64,000 nucleotides of DNA from Pseudomonadota bacterium. Lineage in GTDB: Bacteria; Pseudomonadota; Gammaproteobacteria; Burkholderiales; Burkholderiaceae_B. Below the pieces are notes generated by a model that saw only the letters and a list, made by a program, of their open reading frames with translations, was not told where the DNA came from and did not search any database. This document shows, one piece after another, positions 8,507 through 17,881 of this stretch; position 1 is the stretch's first letter, and each line of letters begins with the position of its first letter. The DNA is taken from assembly GCA_023425645.1 (NCBI GenBank), contig JAFACG010000044.1, positions 1 through 64,000 of the forward strand. Direction: 5' to 3'. The position numbers and the translations under genes are program-made.

Positions 8507-10162
8507 ATGGACACCACTGAAAGCGTTGACTATGTCATCGTGGGAGCGGGATCGGCCGGCTGCGTGCTGGCCAACCGGCTCAGTGAAAACGGCAAGTACA
8601 CGGTCTGCCTGCTGGAGGCCGGGCCGCCGGACAGCAATCCCTGGATACACATTCCCATCGGCTACGGCAAGACCATGTTCAACCCCCGGCTGAACTGGGG
8701 CTTCCACACCCAGCCCGACCCCAACATGCTGAACCGGGAGATCTATTGGCCACGCGGCAAGACCCTGGGCGGCTGCAGCTCCATCAACGGCCTGATCTAC
8801 GTGCGCGGCCAGAAGCAGGACTACGACCACTGGGCCGCGCTGGGCAATGAAGGCTGGTCCTGGGACGAGTGCCTGCCGTATTTTCGCCGCATCGAGAACA
8901 ACGACCTGGGCCCCGGCCCCACACGCGGCACCCAGGGGCCGCTGCACGCCACCAGCATACGCACCCGCAACGAACTGGTGGACGCCTTCATCGCTTCGGC
9001 CGAAAACAACGGCATCGCCCGCGTGCAGGACTTCAACACCGGCGACCAGGAAGGCGCAGGCTACTACCAGTTGACCACGCACCGCGGCCGGCGCTGCTCG
9101 ACCGCCGTGGCCTTCCTGAACCCGGCGCGGGAGCGGCCCAATCTGCGCATCAAGACCCTGGCCCAGGCCAGCGCCATACTCACCGAGCAGGGCCGCACCG
9201 TGGGCGTGCGCTACCGCCAGGACGGAGTGATGAAGACCTTGCGGGCGCGACGCGAGGTAATCCTGTCGGCCGGCGCCCTGCAGTCGCCCCAGCTCATGCA
9301 GCTCTCGGGCATAGGCCCGGCCGCCATGCTGCAGAAATTCGGCATTCCTGTGGTGCGCGACATGGCCGGGGTGGGCCGGAACCTGCAGGACCACCTGCAA
9401 TTTCGCCTGATCTACGAGGTGAACAAACCCATCAGCGACAACGACAGGCTGCGCTCGCTCTGGGGCAAGGCCAGCATGGGGCTGCAATGGCTGCTGTTTC
9501 GCGGCGGGCCGCTGTCCATCGGCATCAATCAGGGCGCCATCTTCTGCAAGGCCTTGCCCGAGGCCGCCACGCCCGACATCCAGTTCCATTTCGGGACCCT
9601 GTCGGCAGACATGGCCGGCGGCAAGGTGCACGATTTCTCCGGCTGCACCTTTTCGGTCTGCCAGCTGCGTCCCGAATCGCGCGGCCACCTGGAGCTGCGC
9701 TCGGCCGATCCGTTCGACGCACCCGCCATCCACCCTAACTACCTGTCCACGGACCTGGACCGCCGCACCGCCATCGCCTCGATCAAGATGGCGCGCCGCA
9801 TCGCCGCCACCGAACCCATGGCCGGCCTGATGGCGCGCGAGTTCCGCCCCGGCCACGAGGTCCGCAGCGACGAGGAAATCCTGCATTTCTGCCGCGAATA
9901 CGGCGCCACCATCTTCCACCCCACGGGCACGGCCCGCATGGGCCGGGCCGACGACCCGCTGGCCGTGGTCGACGCACGGCTGCGCGTGCACGGCGTGCCG
10001 GGCCTGCGCGTGGTCGACGCCTCCATCATGCCCACCCTGGTATCGGGCAATACCAACGTGCCCATCGTGATGGTGGCCGAGCGCGCCAGCGAGTTCATCC
10101 TGGCCGACGCCCGCCGCCAGGACAGCGGCGCGCACGCGCCCGACGCACGGCTGGCCGCCTGA
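8507..10162 (+). CDS. GMC-family FAD-dependent alcohol oxidoreductase (choline dehydrogenase-like)
   Basis: A 551-residue GMC oxidoreductase. The FAD-binding Rossmann motif VDYVIVGAGSAGCVLANRL is at the N-terminus. GMC signature 1 lies around WPRGKTLGGCSSINGLIYVRGQ and signature 2 around SAGALQSPQLMQLSGIGPA. The C-terminal catalytic-region pattern HPTGTARMG leads to VSGNTNVPIVMVAE. Enzymes of this fold oxidise primary alcohols to aldehydes. The ATG at 8507 has GGAG 8-11 nt upstream and places the FAD motif at the usual distance. The next gene encodes a permease, so the pair may take up and oxidise the same substrate. Confidence 0.9.
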   Translation: MDTTESVDYVIVGAGSAGCVLANRLSENGKYTVCLLEAGPPDSNPWIHIPIGYGKTMFNPRLNWGFHTQPDPNMLNREIYWPRGKTLGGCSSINGLIYVRGQKQDYDHWAALGNEGWSWDECLPYFRRIENNDLGPGPTRGTQGPLHATSIRTRNELVDAFIASAENNGIARVQDFNTGDQEGAGYYQLTTHRGRRCSTAVAFLNPARERPNLRIKTLAQASAILTEQGRTVGVRYRQDGVMKTLRARREVILSAGALQSPQLMQLSGIGPAAMLQKFGIPVVRDMAGVGRNLQDHLQFRLIYEVNKPISDNDRLRSLWGKASMGLQWLLFRGGPLSIGINQGAIFCKALPEAATPDIQFHFGTLSADMAGGKVHDFSGCTFSVCQLRPESRGHLELRSADPFDAPAIHPNYLSTDLDRRTAIASIKMARRIAATEPMAGLMAREFRPGHEVRSDEEILHFCREYGATIFHPTGTARMGRADDPLAVVDARLRVHGVPGLRVVDASIMPTLVSGNTNVPIVMVAERASEFILADARRQDSGAHAPDARLAA

Positions 10163-10258
10163 AGGAGCCCGCACCGCGCAAAGGCAGACCCCAGCAGTTT
10201 CGATCGCCACACAGCACGAACCGGGGCGCAGACCCCGGCCCATCACAGGAGACAATGC

Positions 10259-11587
10259 ATGTCAGCAGATCAGAAAACCGTCAAGCGCGTGGTGACGGCC
10301 TCCGTCATCGGCGCCACCATCGAATGGTATGACTTCTTCCTTTACGGCGTGGTCGCCGGACTGGTGTTCAACAAGCTGTACTTTCCCAGCGACGACCCCT
10401 ATGTGGGCACGCTGATGGCCTACGCCACCTTCGCCGTGGGCTTCATCGCCCGTCCGCTGGGCGGCGTGGTGTTCGGCCATTTCGGCGACAAGATAGGCCG
10501 CAAGAGCATGCTGGTGCTGACCCTGACCATCATGGGCGTGTCCACCATGGCCATAGGCCTGATTCCCTCGTACGACAGCATCGGCATCTGGGCCCCCGTC
10601 CTGCTGCTGATCTGCCGCGTCTTCCAGGGCATAGGCCTGGGCGGCGAATGGGGCGGCGCAGTGCTGATGGCCTATGAATACGCGCCGGCCGACAAGCGCG
10701 GCCTGTACGCCTCCTGGCCGCAGGTGGGCCTGGCCACCGGCCTGTGCCTGGCCTCGGGCGTGGTCGCCCTGCTCTCCAGCCTGCTGTCGGACGCGCAGTT
10801 CCTGGCCTGGGGATGGCGCATCGGCTTTCTGGGCTCCGTGCTGCTGGTGCTGGTGGGCATGTACATCCGCCTGTCGGTCAAGGAAAGCCCGGAATTCGAG
10901 CAGGTCAAGCAGGCCAATGCGGAAAGCCGGATTCCCTTCTTGGACATGATCAAGCGCTACCCCGGCAATATCCTTAAGGGCATGGGCGCGCGCTTCATCG
11001 ACGGCGTGTTCTTCAATATCTTCGGCGTGTTCATGATCAGCTACCTGGCCGATCACCTGAACCTGACCCGCACCCAGGCGCTGACCGGCGTCATGGCCTC
11101 GGCGGTGGTGATGTGCTTCACCATCCCCCTCTTCGGCGCCTTGTCGGATCGCCTGGGCCGCACCCGCGTCTACTTCTGGGGCGCGCTGCTGACTGGCCTT
11201 TCCTCGCTGCCCGCCTTCTGGCTGATCAACACCCACAGCGACAATCTGATGGTGGTCTGGCTGGCCATCGTCATCCCCTTCGGCATTCTGTACGCTTCGG
11301 TCTACGGGCCGGAGGCCGCCCTGTTCTGCGAGCTGTTCGACGCCAAGGTGCGCTACACCGGCATTTCCTTCGTGTACCAGATGTCGGGCATCTTCGCGGC
11401 CGGCATCACCCCCATCATCTCCACGGCCCTGCTGCAGGCCAACGGCGGACGCCCCTGGCTCATCGTGGCCTACACCATCGTGGTGGGCCTGATCTCCGCG
11501 ATCAGCGTGGCGACCATCGCCGCCCCGCCGCCGGAGCGCCAGGCCGGGACCAAAGGCTCCCAGGCCATCCGCAAGGCGCGCGCCTGA
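10259..11587 (+). CDS. MFS permease of the metabolite:H+ symporter (MHS/ShiA-ProP) group
   Basis: A 442-residue, 12-helix transporter. MHS hallmarks are the N-terminal GATIEWYDFFLYG and motif A FGHFGDKIGRKSML between helices 2 and 3, then RVFQGIGLGGEWGGAVLMAYEYAPADKRG. Relatives carry shikimate, alpha-ketoglutarate, proline/betaine or other organic acids with protons. AGGAGA lies about 7 nt before the ATG. The gene follows the GMC oxidoreductase by 96 bp and ends in a strong terminator, so the two are probably one transcript under the divergent IclR regulator. Confidence 0.9.
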   Translation: MSADQKTVKRVVTASVIGATIEWYDFFLYGVVAGLVFNKLYFPSDDPYVGTLMAYATFAVGFIARPLGGVVFGHFGDKIGRKSMLVLTLTIMGVSTMAIGLIPSYDSIGIWAPVLLLICRVFQGIGLGGEWGGAVLMAYEYAPADKRGLYASWPQVGLATGLCLASGVVALLSSLLSDAQFLAWGWRIGFLGSVLLVLVGMYIRLSVKESPEFEQVKQANAESRIPFLDMIKRYPGNILKGMGARFIDGVFFNIFGVFMISYLADHLNLTRTQALTGVMASAVVMCFTIPLFGALSDRLGRTRVYFWGALLTGLSSLPAFWLINTHSDNLMVVWLAIVIPFGILYASVYGPEAALFCELFDAKVRYTGISFVYQMSGIFAAGITPIISTALLQANGGRPWLIVAYTIVVGLISAISVATIAAPPPERQAGTKGSQAIRKARA

Positions 11588-11615
11588 ACATTGCGCCCGC
11601 CTGCGCGCAGACGGC

Positions 11616-11642
11616 AAAAGGCCCGCCTGGAGCGGGCCTTTT
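11616..11642 (+). terminator. Rho-independent terminator after the MFS gene
   Basis: An 11-bp perfect inverted repeat (AAAAGGCCCGC / GCGGGCCTTTT) with a 5-nt loop ends in a short T run. The A run on the other side lets it also stop transcription from the right, although the neighbouring gene converges here. Confidence 0.85.
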
Positions 11643-11662
11643 CGCAAATGGACGATGCGGGC

Positions 11663-12763
11663 TCAGTGCGCCTGCAGGTCCGCCCCTAGCTGGTACTCGC
11701 ACTCGGGCTCGGTGTCCAGAAAGGGATAGTCGGTGTAGCCTTTGGGGCCCTGGGTATAGAAGGTGGCGCTATCCCAGGCGTTGAGCGGCGCACGCATCTG
11801 CAGGCGCAGGGGCAGGTCGGGATTGGACAGAAATGCCTTACCGAACGACACGGCGTCGGCCATGCCCTTGGATAAAGTCGTCTGCGCGGTGGGCAGGTCG
11901 AAGTGCTCGTTGGCGATGAGCGCGCCGCCGAACTGGCACTTGATCATGGGCAGCAGGCTGTCCGAGGCGGGGCTTTCGCGCAGGAAGATGAAGGCGATGT
12001 CGCGCCGGTCCAGTTCGCGCGCCACATAGGAGAACAGGCGCTGCGGGTCGGAATCCTTCATGCTGTGCAGATCGCCGCGCGGCGACAGATGCACGCCCAC
12101 CCGGCCCGCGCCCCAGATCGCCACACAGGCGTCCACCACCTCCAGCAGGAAGCGCGAACGATTCTCGATGGACCCGCCGTAGGCGTCGCTGCGGGTATTG
12201 GAGCCATCGTGCAGGAACTGGTCGATCAGGTAGCCATTGCCCGCATGGACCTCCACGCCGTCAAAGCCGGCGCTGAGCGCATTCTGGGCGGCGACGGCGA
12301 AATCGTCGACCACATCGGCGATTTCCTCCGTATGCAGGGCGCGCGGCACCACGAAGGGGCGCTCGGGCCGCAGCAGACTGACCGTGCCTTCACAGGCGAT
12401 GGCGCTGGGCGCGACCGGGATCTGGCCGTTCAGGAACTCGGGGTCGGAGACGCGGCCCACATGCCAGAGCTGCAGCACGATGCGCCCGCCCTTGGCGTGC
12501 ACCGCCTCGGTGATGTGGCGCCAGGCTTCCACCTGGGCGCTGCTCCAGATGCCCGGCGTATGCGCATAACCGACGCCTTGGGGCGATACGGACGTGGCTT
12601 CGGCTACAATCAGCCCCGCGCTGGCGCGCTGGCAATAGTAGATCCGCATCAGATCGTTGGGCATGCGGCCCTCGGAGGCGCGCGAACGTGTCAAGGGCGC
12701 CATGACGATGCGGTTCCTGAGTTCAATATCACCCAGCTTGATGGGGTCAAACAAACTAACCAT
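11663..12763 (-). CDS. nemA: Old-yellow-enzyme family FMN ene-reductase (NemA type)
   Basis: A 366-residue TIM-barrel flavoprotein. LFDPIKLGDIELRNRIVMAPLTRSRA is the typical OYE N-terminus and LQLWHVGRVSDP is the FMN-contact segment. VEVHAGNGYLIDQFLHDGSNTRSDAYGGSIENRSRF contains the substrate-binding His-x-x-Asn pair. NemA-type enzymes reduce activated alkenes, nitrate esters or N-ethylmaleimide with NADPH. It is divergent from ktrA with 154 bp between them. The closest E. coli-type symbol is used; the true substrate is not known. Confidence 0.88.
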   Translation of the reverse strand: MVSLFDPIKLGDIELRNRIVMAPLTRSRASEGRMPNDLMRIYYCQRASAGLIVAEATSVSPQGVGYAHTPGIWSSAQVEAWRHITEAVHAKGGRIVLQLWHVGRVSDPEFLNGQIPVAPSAIACEGTVSLLRPERPFVVPRALHTEEIADVVDDFAVAAQNALSAGFDGVEVHAGNGYLIDQFLHDGSNTRSDAYGGSIENRSRFLLEVVDACVAIWGAGRVGVHLSPRGDLHSMKDSDPQRLFSYVARELDRRDIAFIFLRESPASDSLLPMIKCQFGGALIANEHFDLPTAQTTLSKGMADAVSFGKAFLSNPDLPLRLQMRAPLNAWDSATFYTQGPKGYTDYPFLDTEPECEYQLGADLQAH

Positions 12764-12917
12764 TGTTTTACACTGTCCACTAGTGATGTCTCCCCAGGAT
12801 CAATGCGACACGCGCCCAAGGGAATACCCGATAAGGGTTTTTACCAGATTTTCCTTTATAACATCAACGCTTAATTTGACTGGCACGTCTTTCAAGCCTC
12901 AATCGGATCAATGACCT

Positions 12918-13571
12918 ATGGCACAGTTTGCAGTAATCGGGCTTGGCCGCTTCGGCTCGGCCGCCGCCCTGGAGTTGATGAAGATGGGTCATTCGGTGCT
13001 GGGCGTGGACGCCAATCCCAAGCTGGTGGACAAGTACGCCGATCAGCTCAGCCGCGCCGTGATCGCGGACGTGACCGATCGGCAGGCCCTGGAAGAGCTG
13101 GGCCTGGACAACTATGACGTGGTCCTGGTGGCCATCGGCGCCGATATCGAGGCCTGCCTGGTCTGCGTGGTGCACCTCAAGAGCCTGGGAGCGCCCACCA
13201 TCTGGGCCAAGGCCATTTCGCACGCCCAGCACCTGATCCTGGCCAAGATAGGCGTGAACCGCATCGTCCACCCCGAAGAAGAGATGGGCATGCGGGTGGC
13301 GCAGATGCTCAGCTACCCCATGGTGAACGACTACATCACCCTGGGCAACGGCGACTACCTGGTGGAGGTCACCGCCAGCGACAGCCTGAACGGCCAGACC
13401 ATACGCGAGGTGCTGCGCGAGCAGCTGGACGACGTGCAGGTGCTGCTGGTCAAGCGCCGCGGCGAAACCATCATCCAGCCCGAGCCCGACTACGCCCTGC
13501 ATGCCAAGGATCTGCTGATCCTGTTCGGCCAGCTGCAGGCCCTGCGCACGGCGGCTCCCAAGCTGGTCTGA
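12918..13571 (+). CDS. ktrA: Potassium-uptake gating subunit with TrkA-N/TrkA-C domains (KtrA type)
   Basis: A 217-residue cytoplasmic protein. The RCK/TrkA-N nucleotide-binding fold begins MAQFAVIGLGRFGSAAALELMKMG (GxGxxG) and contains GVDANPKLVDKYAD with its ribose-binding acidic residue. The C-terminal TrkA-C domain follows TVEVTASDSLNGQTIREVL-like sequence. The length and single RCK module fit KtrA/KtrC rather than the duplicated TrkA. KtrA forms an octameric ring that gates KtrB according to bound ATP/ADP or NAD(H). The ktrB-like membrane subunit starts 2 bp downstream. Confidence 0.88.
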   Translation: MAQFAVIGLGRFGSAAALELMKMGHSVLGVDANPKLVDKYADQLSRAVIADVTDRQALEELGLDNYDVVLVAIGADIEACLVCVVHLKSLGAPTIWAKAISHAQHLILAKIGVNRIVHPEEEMGMRVAQMLSYPMVNDYITLGNGDYLVEVTASDSLNGQTIREVLREQLDDVQVLLVKRRGETIIQPEPDYALHAKDLLILFGQLQALRTAAPKLV

Positions 13572-13573
13572 CC

Positions 13574-14941
13574 ATGCGCGACTGGCTGCCCACCCTGATC
13601 CCCCGGCGCCCGGGGGCCCATCACCGCAATCGCACGCTCGGCGCCAGCCCGCCGCAGGTGCTGGCGCTCGGCTTCCTGGGGCTGATCGTCGTGGGAGCCG
13701 TGCTGCTGAGCCTGCCCCAGGCCGCCGTGCAGCGCCTGAGCTTTTTCGAGGCCCTGTTCATGGCGACCTCGGCGGTCACCGTCTCTGGCCTGGCCGTGGT
13801 CGACCCGGCGTCCGAACTGACCCATTTCGGTCAGATCACCCTGGCGCTGCTGGTGCAGATCGGCGGCATGGGCTTTGTCACCTTCGCCGTGATCGCCGCC
13901 ATCACCATGCGCAAGCGCATCAGCGTGAACCAGCAGGCGCTGGCCCTGGAGGCCTTCAACCAGACCAGCGTCTCGCGCATCCGCGACACGGCGCTGCAGG
14001 TCTTCAAGATTGCCGCCCTGATCGAGCTGAGCGCGGCCCTGATCCTGTTCCTGCGCTGGCTGATCGACATGCCCTGGACGACCGCCCTGTACCGCGCCCT
14101 GTTCCATTCGGTCACGGCCTTCAACAACGCCGGCTTCTCGCTGTTCCACGATTCCCTGGTGCCGGTCTCGGGCGACCTGATCGTGGTCATGACGCTCTCG
14201 GGCCTGATCATCCTGGGCGGCATCGGCTTTACCGTGCTGGCCGATGTGGGCCAGAAATGGCGGTGGCGCAATCTGCAGGCCTACACCAAGCTGATCCTGA
14301 TCGGCACCCTGGTGCTGAACCTGATCGGCTTTGCCGCCCTGTGGCTGCTGGAGATGAACAACCCCAACACCCTGGGCATGCTGGGCCCCACCGACCAGGC
14401 CCTGGCGGCCTGGATGCAGAGCGCCGCCACCCGCACCGCCGGCTTCACCACCATGGACCTTCATTATCTGCGCGACAGCACCCAATTGGTGCTGATCCTG
14501 CTGATGCTGATCGGCGGCGGTTCGCTCAGCACCGCCAGCGGCATCAAGATCGGCACCCTGATCGTGCTGCTGGCCGCCGTGCGCTCCTATGTGCGGCAGC
14601 GCCAGGAAGTCGTGCTGATGGATCGCACCGTCGCCCCCGAAACCGTCCAGAAGGCGCTGGCCCTGTTCCTCATCACCGGAGCGCTGTATTTCGCCTCCGT
14701 GCTGCTGATGACCCTGTTCGAGGACCTGCCGCTGATCAGCATCCTCTTCGAGGCGGCCTCGGCGCTGAGCACCACGGGCATGAGCCATGGCATCACCGAC
14801 AAGCTGTCCACGCCCAGCCAGCTCCTGCTCATGATTCTGATGTTCACCGGCCGACTGGGCCCGCTGACCCTGGTCTATACGCTGGCCACCCGCAAGCGCA
14901 GCCGGATCCGCTACCCCGAAGGCAACTTCCAGGTGGGCTAG
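13574..14941 (+). CDS. ktrB: Potassium-transport membrane subunit (KtrB/TrkH family)
   Basis: A 455-residue protein with about eight to ten membrane helices and the four imperfect pore-loop repeats of the superfamily: ATSAVTVSGLAVVDP, HSVTAFNNAGFSLF, AATRTAGFTTMD and ASALSTTGMSHG, each with the key filter glycine. It imports K+ (often Na+-dependent) under control of the ktrA product. Only 2 bp separate the two genes, so they are co-translated. The positively charged C-terminal end is usual for KtrB. Confidence 0.9.
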   Translation: MRDWLPTLIPRRPGAHHRNRTLGASPPQVLALGFLGLIVVGAVLLSLPQAAVQRLSFFEALFMATSAVTVSGLAVVDPASELTHFGQITLALLVQIGGMGFVTFAVIAAITMRKRISVNQQALALEAFNQTSVSRIRDTALQVFKIAALIELSAALILFLRWLIDMPWTTALYRALFHSVTAFNNAGFSLFHDSLVPVSGDLIVVMTLSGLIILGGIGFTVLADVGQKWRWRNLQAYTKLILIGTLVLNLIGFAALWLLEMNNPNTLGMLGPTDQALAAWMQSAATRTAGFTTMDLHYLRDSTQLVLILLMLIGGGSLSTASGIKIGTLIVLLAAVRSYVRQRQEVVLMDRTVAPETVQKALALFLITGALYFASVLLMTLFEDLPLISILFEAASALSTTGMSHGITDKLSTPSQLLLMILMFTGRLGPLTLVYTLATRKRSRIRYPEGNFQVG

Positions 14942-15057
14942 GCGCGCCCGGTTTGCGCCATGTTCAAGAAAAGTAAATAAAAAATACAGCTGTCATAGAA
15001 TTTTGGTATGGTTTAAGGATGTAGTCCACAACCAACCACAAATCAGGACGCAGGCTT

Positions 15058-15264
15058 ATGGATCATAGGAAGATGGCTACCTTGACCAAGCGCGCCAGTA
15101 CGGGACTGAGCGCACTTTGCCGGGAACTTACCAGCCGGGGCATGAGCTACCACCCGCTGGTCGAGATGTATCAAAGCCAGATGAGCATCATCGGTCAACT
15201 CAACGACGAAGTCCTCGCCTTGCGCAAGGAAATCGACGACCTGAAGAAAGCAGCAAAAAAGTAG
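15058..15264 (+). CDS. Small helical protein of unknown function
   Basis: A 68-residue protein starting MDHRKMATLTKRASTGLSALCRELTSRGMSYHPLVEMYQSQ. The C-terminal half (MSIIGQLNDEVLALRKEIDDLKKAAKK) has a heptad pattern expected to form a coiled coil. No signal peptide or membrane helix is seen. A real gene is supported by its AT-rich upstream region with a promoter-like TATGGTTTAAGG, AGGA about 9-12 nt before the ATG, and a strong terminator directly after the stop. An in-frame ATG at 15073 is an alternative start. I do not recognise the family. Confidence 0.65.
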   Translation: MDHRKMATLTKRASTGLSALCRELTSRGMSYHPLVEMYQSQMSIIGQLNDEVLALRKEIDDLKKAAKK

Positions 15265-15265
15265 G

Positions 15266-15286
15266 ACGGCCCACGGGCCGTTTTTT
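15266..15286 (+). terminator. Rho-independent terminator after the small coiled-coil gene
   Basis: A GC-rich hairpin (ACGGCCC / GGGCCGT) is followed by six T residues, starting two bases after the stop codon at 15264. Confidence 0.85.
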
Positions 15287-15343
15287 CATGCCCGACCGCC
15301 TTTCTGCTAGGATCGGAATTTCCCTCAATCACCTTGTGAAGCC

Positions 15344-15931
15344 ATGTCCGCCGCTTTGCCGTCTTTATTGCTTGGCGCCGTCCTGACGATCGTGCTCGCT
15401 TGCGCCCAGGCCCAGGAAGACCAGGTGCTTTCCACCCGGTCCCTGCCTCACCCGCCCATCGGAACCCCACCGCCCGCCCTGCCGCCGGCCTTGCTGGCAC
15501 CCGTGGCGCCGCCACAGTTTCGCACCGCGCGCCTGGCCATCTCCATAGACTCCGCCCGCCTCCAGCAGGGGCTGAACGACAAGGAGCTCCCCGCCCCGGC
15601 CCGAGGCGACGCCATCTTGCTGATCGTGCGCTACCACTACGCCAACCTGACCGAGCGCCCCATCGACATGCGGGTCCATCGTCCCCGCCTGTACCTGATG
15701 GACGGCCTGGGCCGCCGCCTGGAGCCCAACCGGCGCGCCACGCGCGACTACCTGTATCAACAGGACCTGGACACGCCGGGGCTGGACAAGCTCAACCCCT
15801 TGGTCAGCGTATCCGAGGCTGCCGTCTTCGAAATCAGTCCCGCCCTGTTCGATCCGGCGAGCTGGAGCCTGCTCGTGAAAGCCGGACAGGACGTGCGCGT
15901 GCCACTGGATGAGCTCATCGGCCGACGCTGA
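15344..15931 (+). CDS. Exported protein of unknown function with proline-rich N-terminus
   Basis: A 195-residue protein. Residues 1-23 are a signal peptide (LLLGAVLTIVLACAQAQ). The cysteine in the hydrophobic part is not in a good lipobox. Next comes a proline-rich linker (HPPIGTPPPALPPALLAPVAPP), then a beta-rich domain whose pattern (DAILLIVRYHYANLTERPIDMRVHRPRLYLMDGLGRRLEP ... PASWSLLVKAGQDVRVPLDEL) resembles the immunoglobulin-like DUF4352/telokin-type domains of extracytoplasmic proteins. It ends 6 bp before the convergent LysR gene. No function can be named. Confidence 0.65.
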   Translation: MSAALPSLLLGAVLTIVLACAQAQEDQVLSTRSLPHPPIGTPPPALPPALLAPVAPPQFRTARLAISIDSARLQQGLNDKELPAPARGDAILLIVRYHYANLTERPIDMRVHRPRLYLMDGLGRRLEPNRRATRDYLYQQDLDTPGLDKLNPLVSVSEAAVFEISPALFDPASWSLLVKAGQDVRVPLDELIGRR

Positions 15932-15936
15932 CGCGT

Positions 15937-16875
15937 TCAGGAAAAGGCCGAGGGCGCCTCGTCCGCCTGCCCCGCGCCCTGAAAACGCACTGCCAGAAAT
16001 TCGATCAAGGCACGTACGGCGGGCAGCACGCCGCGTCGGGAAGGCAGAATGGCATGGATCACCTCGCGCCGCGGCGTCCATGCCGGCAATACATCCTGCA
16101 GCAAGCCCTGCTGCAGATACTCCCGGGTCAGCATCTCGGGCAGTTGCACCACGCCCATGCCGGACAGCGCCGCCTTGCACAAAGTCAGCATGTCGCTGGT
16201 CACCAGGCGCGGTTCGAACGGCTGCACGCGCTGCTCGCCATCCGCACGTTGCAAAACCCATGCATGGCCGTCCATGGAGGGGCCGTAGCCCAGGCCGGGC
16301 CAAGCAGCCAGATCGCCTGGTTCATCCGGGCGGCCCCGCGCCTGCAACAGCTCCGGACTGGCCACCAGGCGCTGGGGCGCATAGCCCAGCACGCGGACCG
16401 GCAGGTCGCTGTCATCCAGCGGCAGAGGCCGCGCGCGCAAGGCCAGGTCCAGATGATCCTCCACCACATTCAAGGCCCGGTTCATGGCCAGCAACTGAAT
16501 GCGCACGCCCGGATGCTGCCGCCCGAACTCCGTCAGCATGTCGGCGACCCTGGCATGAAGCAGGCCGATCGGGCAGGACAGACGGATCAGCCCGCAGAGC
16601 TCTTCGCGGCTGGCCTGCACCAGCGCCTGGGCGGCGTCGGCCTCGACCAGCATGGCGCAGCAGCGCTCGTAATAGCTCTGTCCTAACTGCGTTACCGCAA
16701 AACTGCGCGACGAACGCTGGATAAGCCGCACGCCCAACTCGCCTTCCAGCCGGGCGATACGCCGGCTCAGTCGCGATTTGGGCACGCCCAGCACGCGACC
16801 GGCCGGCGCAAAACCGCCATGCCTGACTACCTGGACAAAAAAATACAAGTCGTTGAGGTCTTGACGCATCATCAC
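15937..16875 (-). CDS. LysR-family transcriptional regulator
   Basis: A 312-residue protein with an N-terminal winged HTH (DLNDLYFFVQVVRHGGFAPAGRVLGVPKSRLSRRIARLEGELGVRLIQRSSRSFAVTQLG) and a two-lobe periplasmic-binding-protein-like effector domain (GLIRLSCPIGLLHARVADML ... SDMLTLCKAALSGMGVVQLPEML). It belongs to the AaeR/DsdC-like subgroup that has VP(K/R)S(R/A)(L/V)SRR in the recognition helix. It is divergent from the isochorismatase-like gene with 228 bp between them, the usual arrangement for regulator and target. An inverted repeat, CTGGAG-N3-CTCCAG, at 16923-16937 is a possible operator. Confidence 0.9.
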   Translation of the reverse strand: MMMRQDLNDLYFFVQVVRHGGFAPAGRVLGVPKSRLSRRIARLEGELGVRLIQRSSRSFAVTQLGQSYYERCCAMLVEADAAQALVQASREELCGLIRLSCPIGLLHARVADMLTEFGRQHPGVRIQLLAMNRALNVVEDHLDLALRARPLPLDDSDLPVRVLGYAPQRLVASPELLQARGRPDEPGDLAAWPGLGYGPSMDGHAWVLQRADGEQRVQPFEPRLVTSDMLTLCKAALSGMGVVQLPEMLTREYLQQGLLQDVLPAWTPRREVIHAILPSRRGVLPAVRALIEFLAVRFQGAGQADEAPSAFS

Positions 16876-17103
16876 TCCATCGTTCCAGAAACAGAACGCT
16901 GCAGATCGAAAAAACCGTCTATCTGGAGCCGCTCCAGCTGCTCATAATCAAACCATGCCTGATCCGTTGCACGCCCACCCGCATGGCACGGACACCAGGG
17001 CAGACCCTGGTTTTTTACCATGAACCAGCCGGTGCGCAGAGGCCTCACCCACGACGCCTCCGGCGCAACGGCATCCACGACACAGCTCTTCAGGAGAAAT
17101 CTC

Positions 17104-17784
17104 ATGAGCATCCCTGCGAATTTCAACAATCAGCGTCCCGTCATCGACCCCGATCAGGTCGCCATGTTGCTGATCGACCACCAGAGCGGCCTGTTCCAGA
17201 CGGTGCACGACATGCCCTTCACCACGCTGCGCCGCCTGGCCGCCACCCTGGCCCGCATCGCCACCCTGGCCAAGATCCCCGTCATCACGACGGCATCGGT
17301 CCCGCAAGGCCCCAACGGCCCGCTGATCCCCGAAATCCACGCCAACGCGCCTCATGCCATCTACGTGGCCCGCAAGGGGGAAATCAACGCCTGGGACAAC
17401 CCCGACTTCGTGGCCGCGGTCAAGGCGACCGGCAAGAAACAGTTGATCATCGCCGGCACCATCACCAGCGTATGCATGGCATTTCCAGCCATTTCCGCCG
17501 TGGCGGATGGTTATCAGGTATTTGCCGTGATCGACGCTTCCGGCACTTACTCCAAGATGGCCGAAGAGATAACCCTGGCCCGCGTCATGCAGGCCGGCGT
17601 GGTACCCATAGACGTGGCCGCCGTGGCCTCCGAGCTGCAGAAGACCTGGAACCGCGACGATGCGGCCGACTGGGCCCAGGCCTACACCGGCATCTTCCCC
17701 AACTATCAATTGCTGATCGAAAGCTACTCTAAGGCTCAGGAGGTAGCGAAAAACAATGAGCAGCTGGACTCCCAGCGGACTTGA
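17104..17784 (+). CDS. Isochorismatase-like cysteine hydrolase (YcaC type)
   Basis: A 226-residue protein with the isochorismatase-family triad. The aspartate lies in VAMLLIDHQSGLF, a lysine is expected in the IYVARKGEINAWDN region, and the nucleophilic cysteine is in IIAGTITSVCMAFPA. The fold and length resemble YcaC, a hydrolase of unknown substrate often paired with LysR regulators. The ATG at 17104 follows CAGGAGAAATCTC, a good Shine-Dalgarno, and is preferred to the in-frame ATG at 17020. Expression is probably controlled by the divergent LysR gene. Confidence 0.85.
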   Translation: MSIPANFNNQRPVIDPDQVAMLLIDHQSGLFQTVHDMPFTTLRRLAATLARIATLAKIPVITTASVPQGPNGPLIPEIHANAPHAIYVARKGEINAWDNPDFVAAVKATGKKQLIIAGTITSVCMAFPAISAVADGYQVFAVIDASGTYSKMAEEITLARVMQAGVVPIDVAAVASELQKTWNRDDAADWAQAYTGIFPNYQLLIESYSKAQEVAKNNEQLDSQRT

Positions 17785-17881
17785 TGCGCGCAGCCGGCCC
17801 TTCTCTGCGGCCGGGTCGAGCTACAGGTTAACGCTAGTAGCAATAGCCTTTTCCTTGTCCATACAATACCAGCGTCAGTAA

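Noticed and set aside
9525..9729. Overlapping small antisense frames inside the GMC oxidoreductase gene
   Set aside because: These are composition-driven shadows of a gene with clear FAD and GMC signatures.
10219..10240. CCGGGG/CCCCGG hairpin between the GMC oxidoreductase and MFS genes, considered as a terminator
   Set aside because: There is no T run, and it lies just before the MFS ribosome site. It is more likely a local mRNA structure within one operon.
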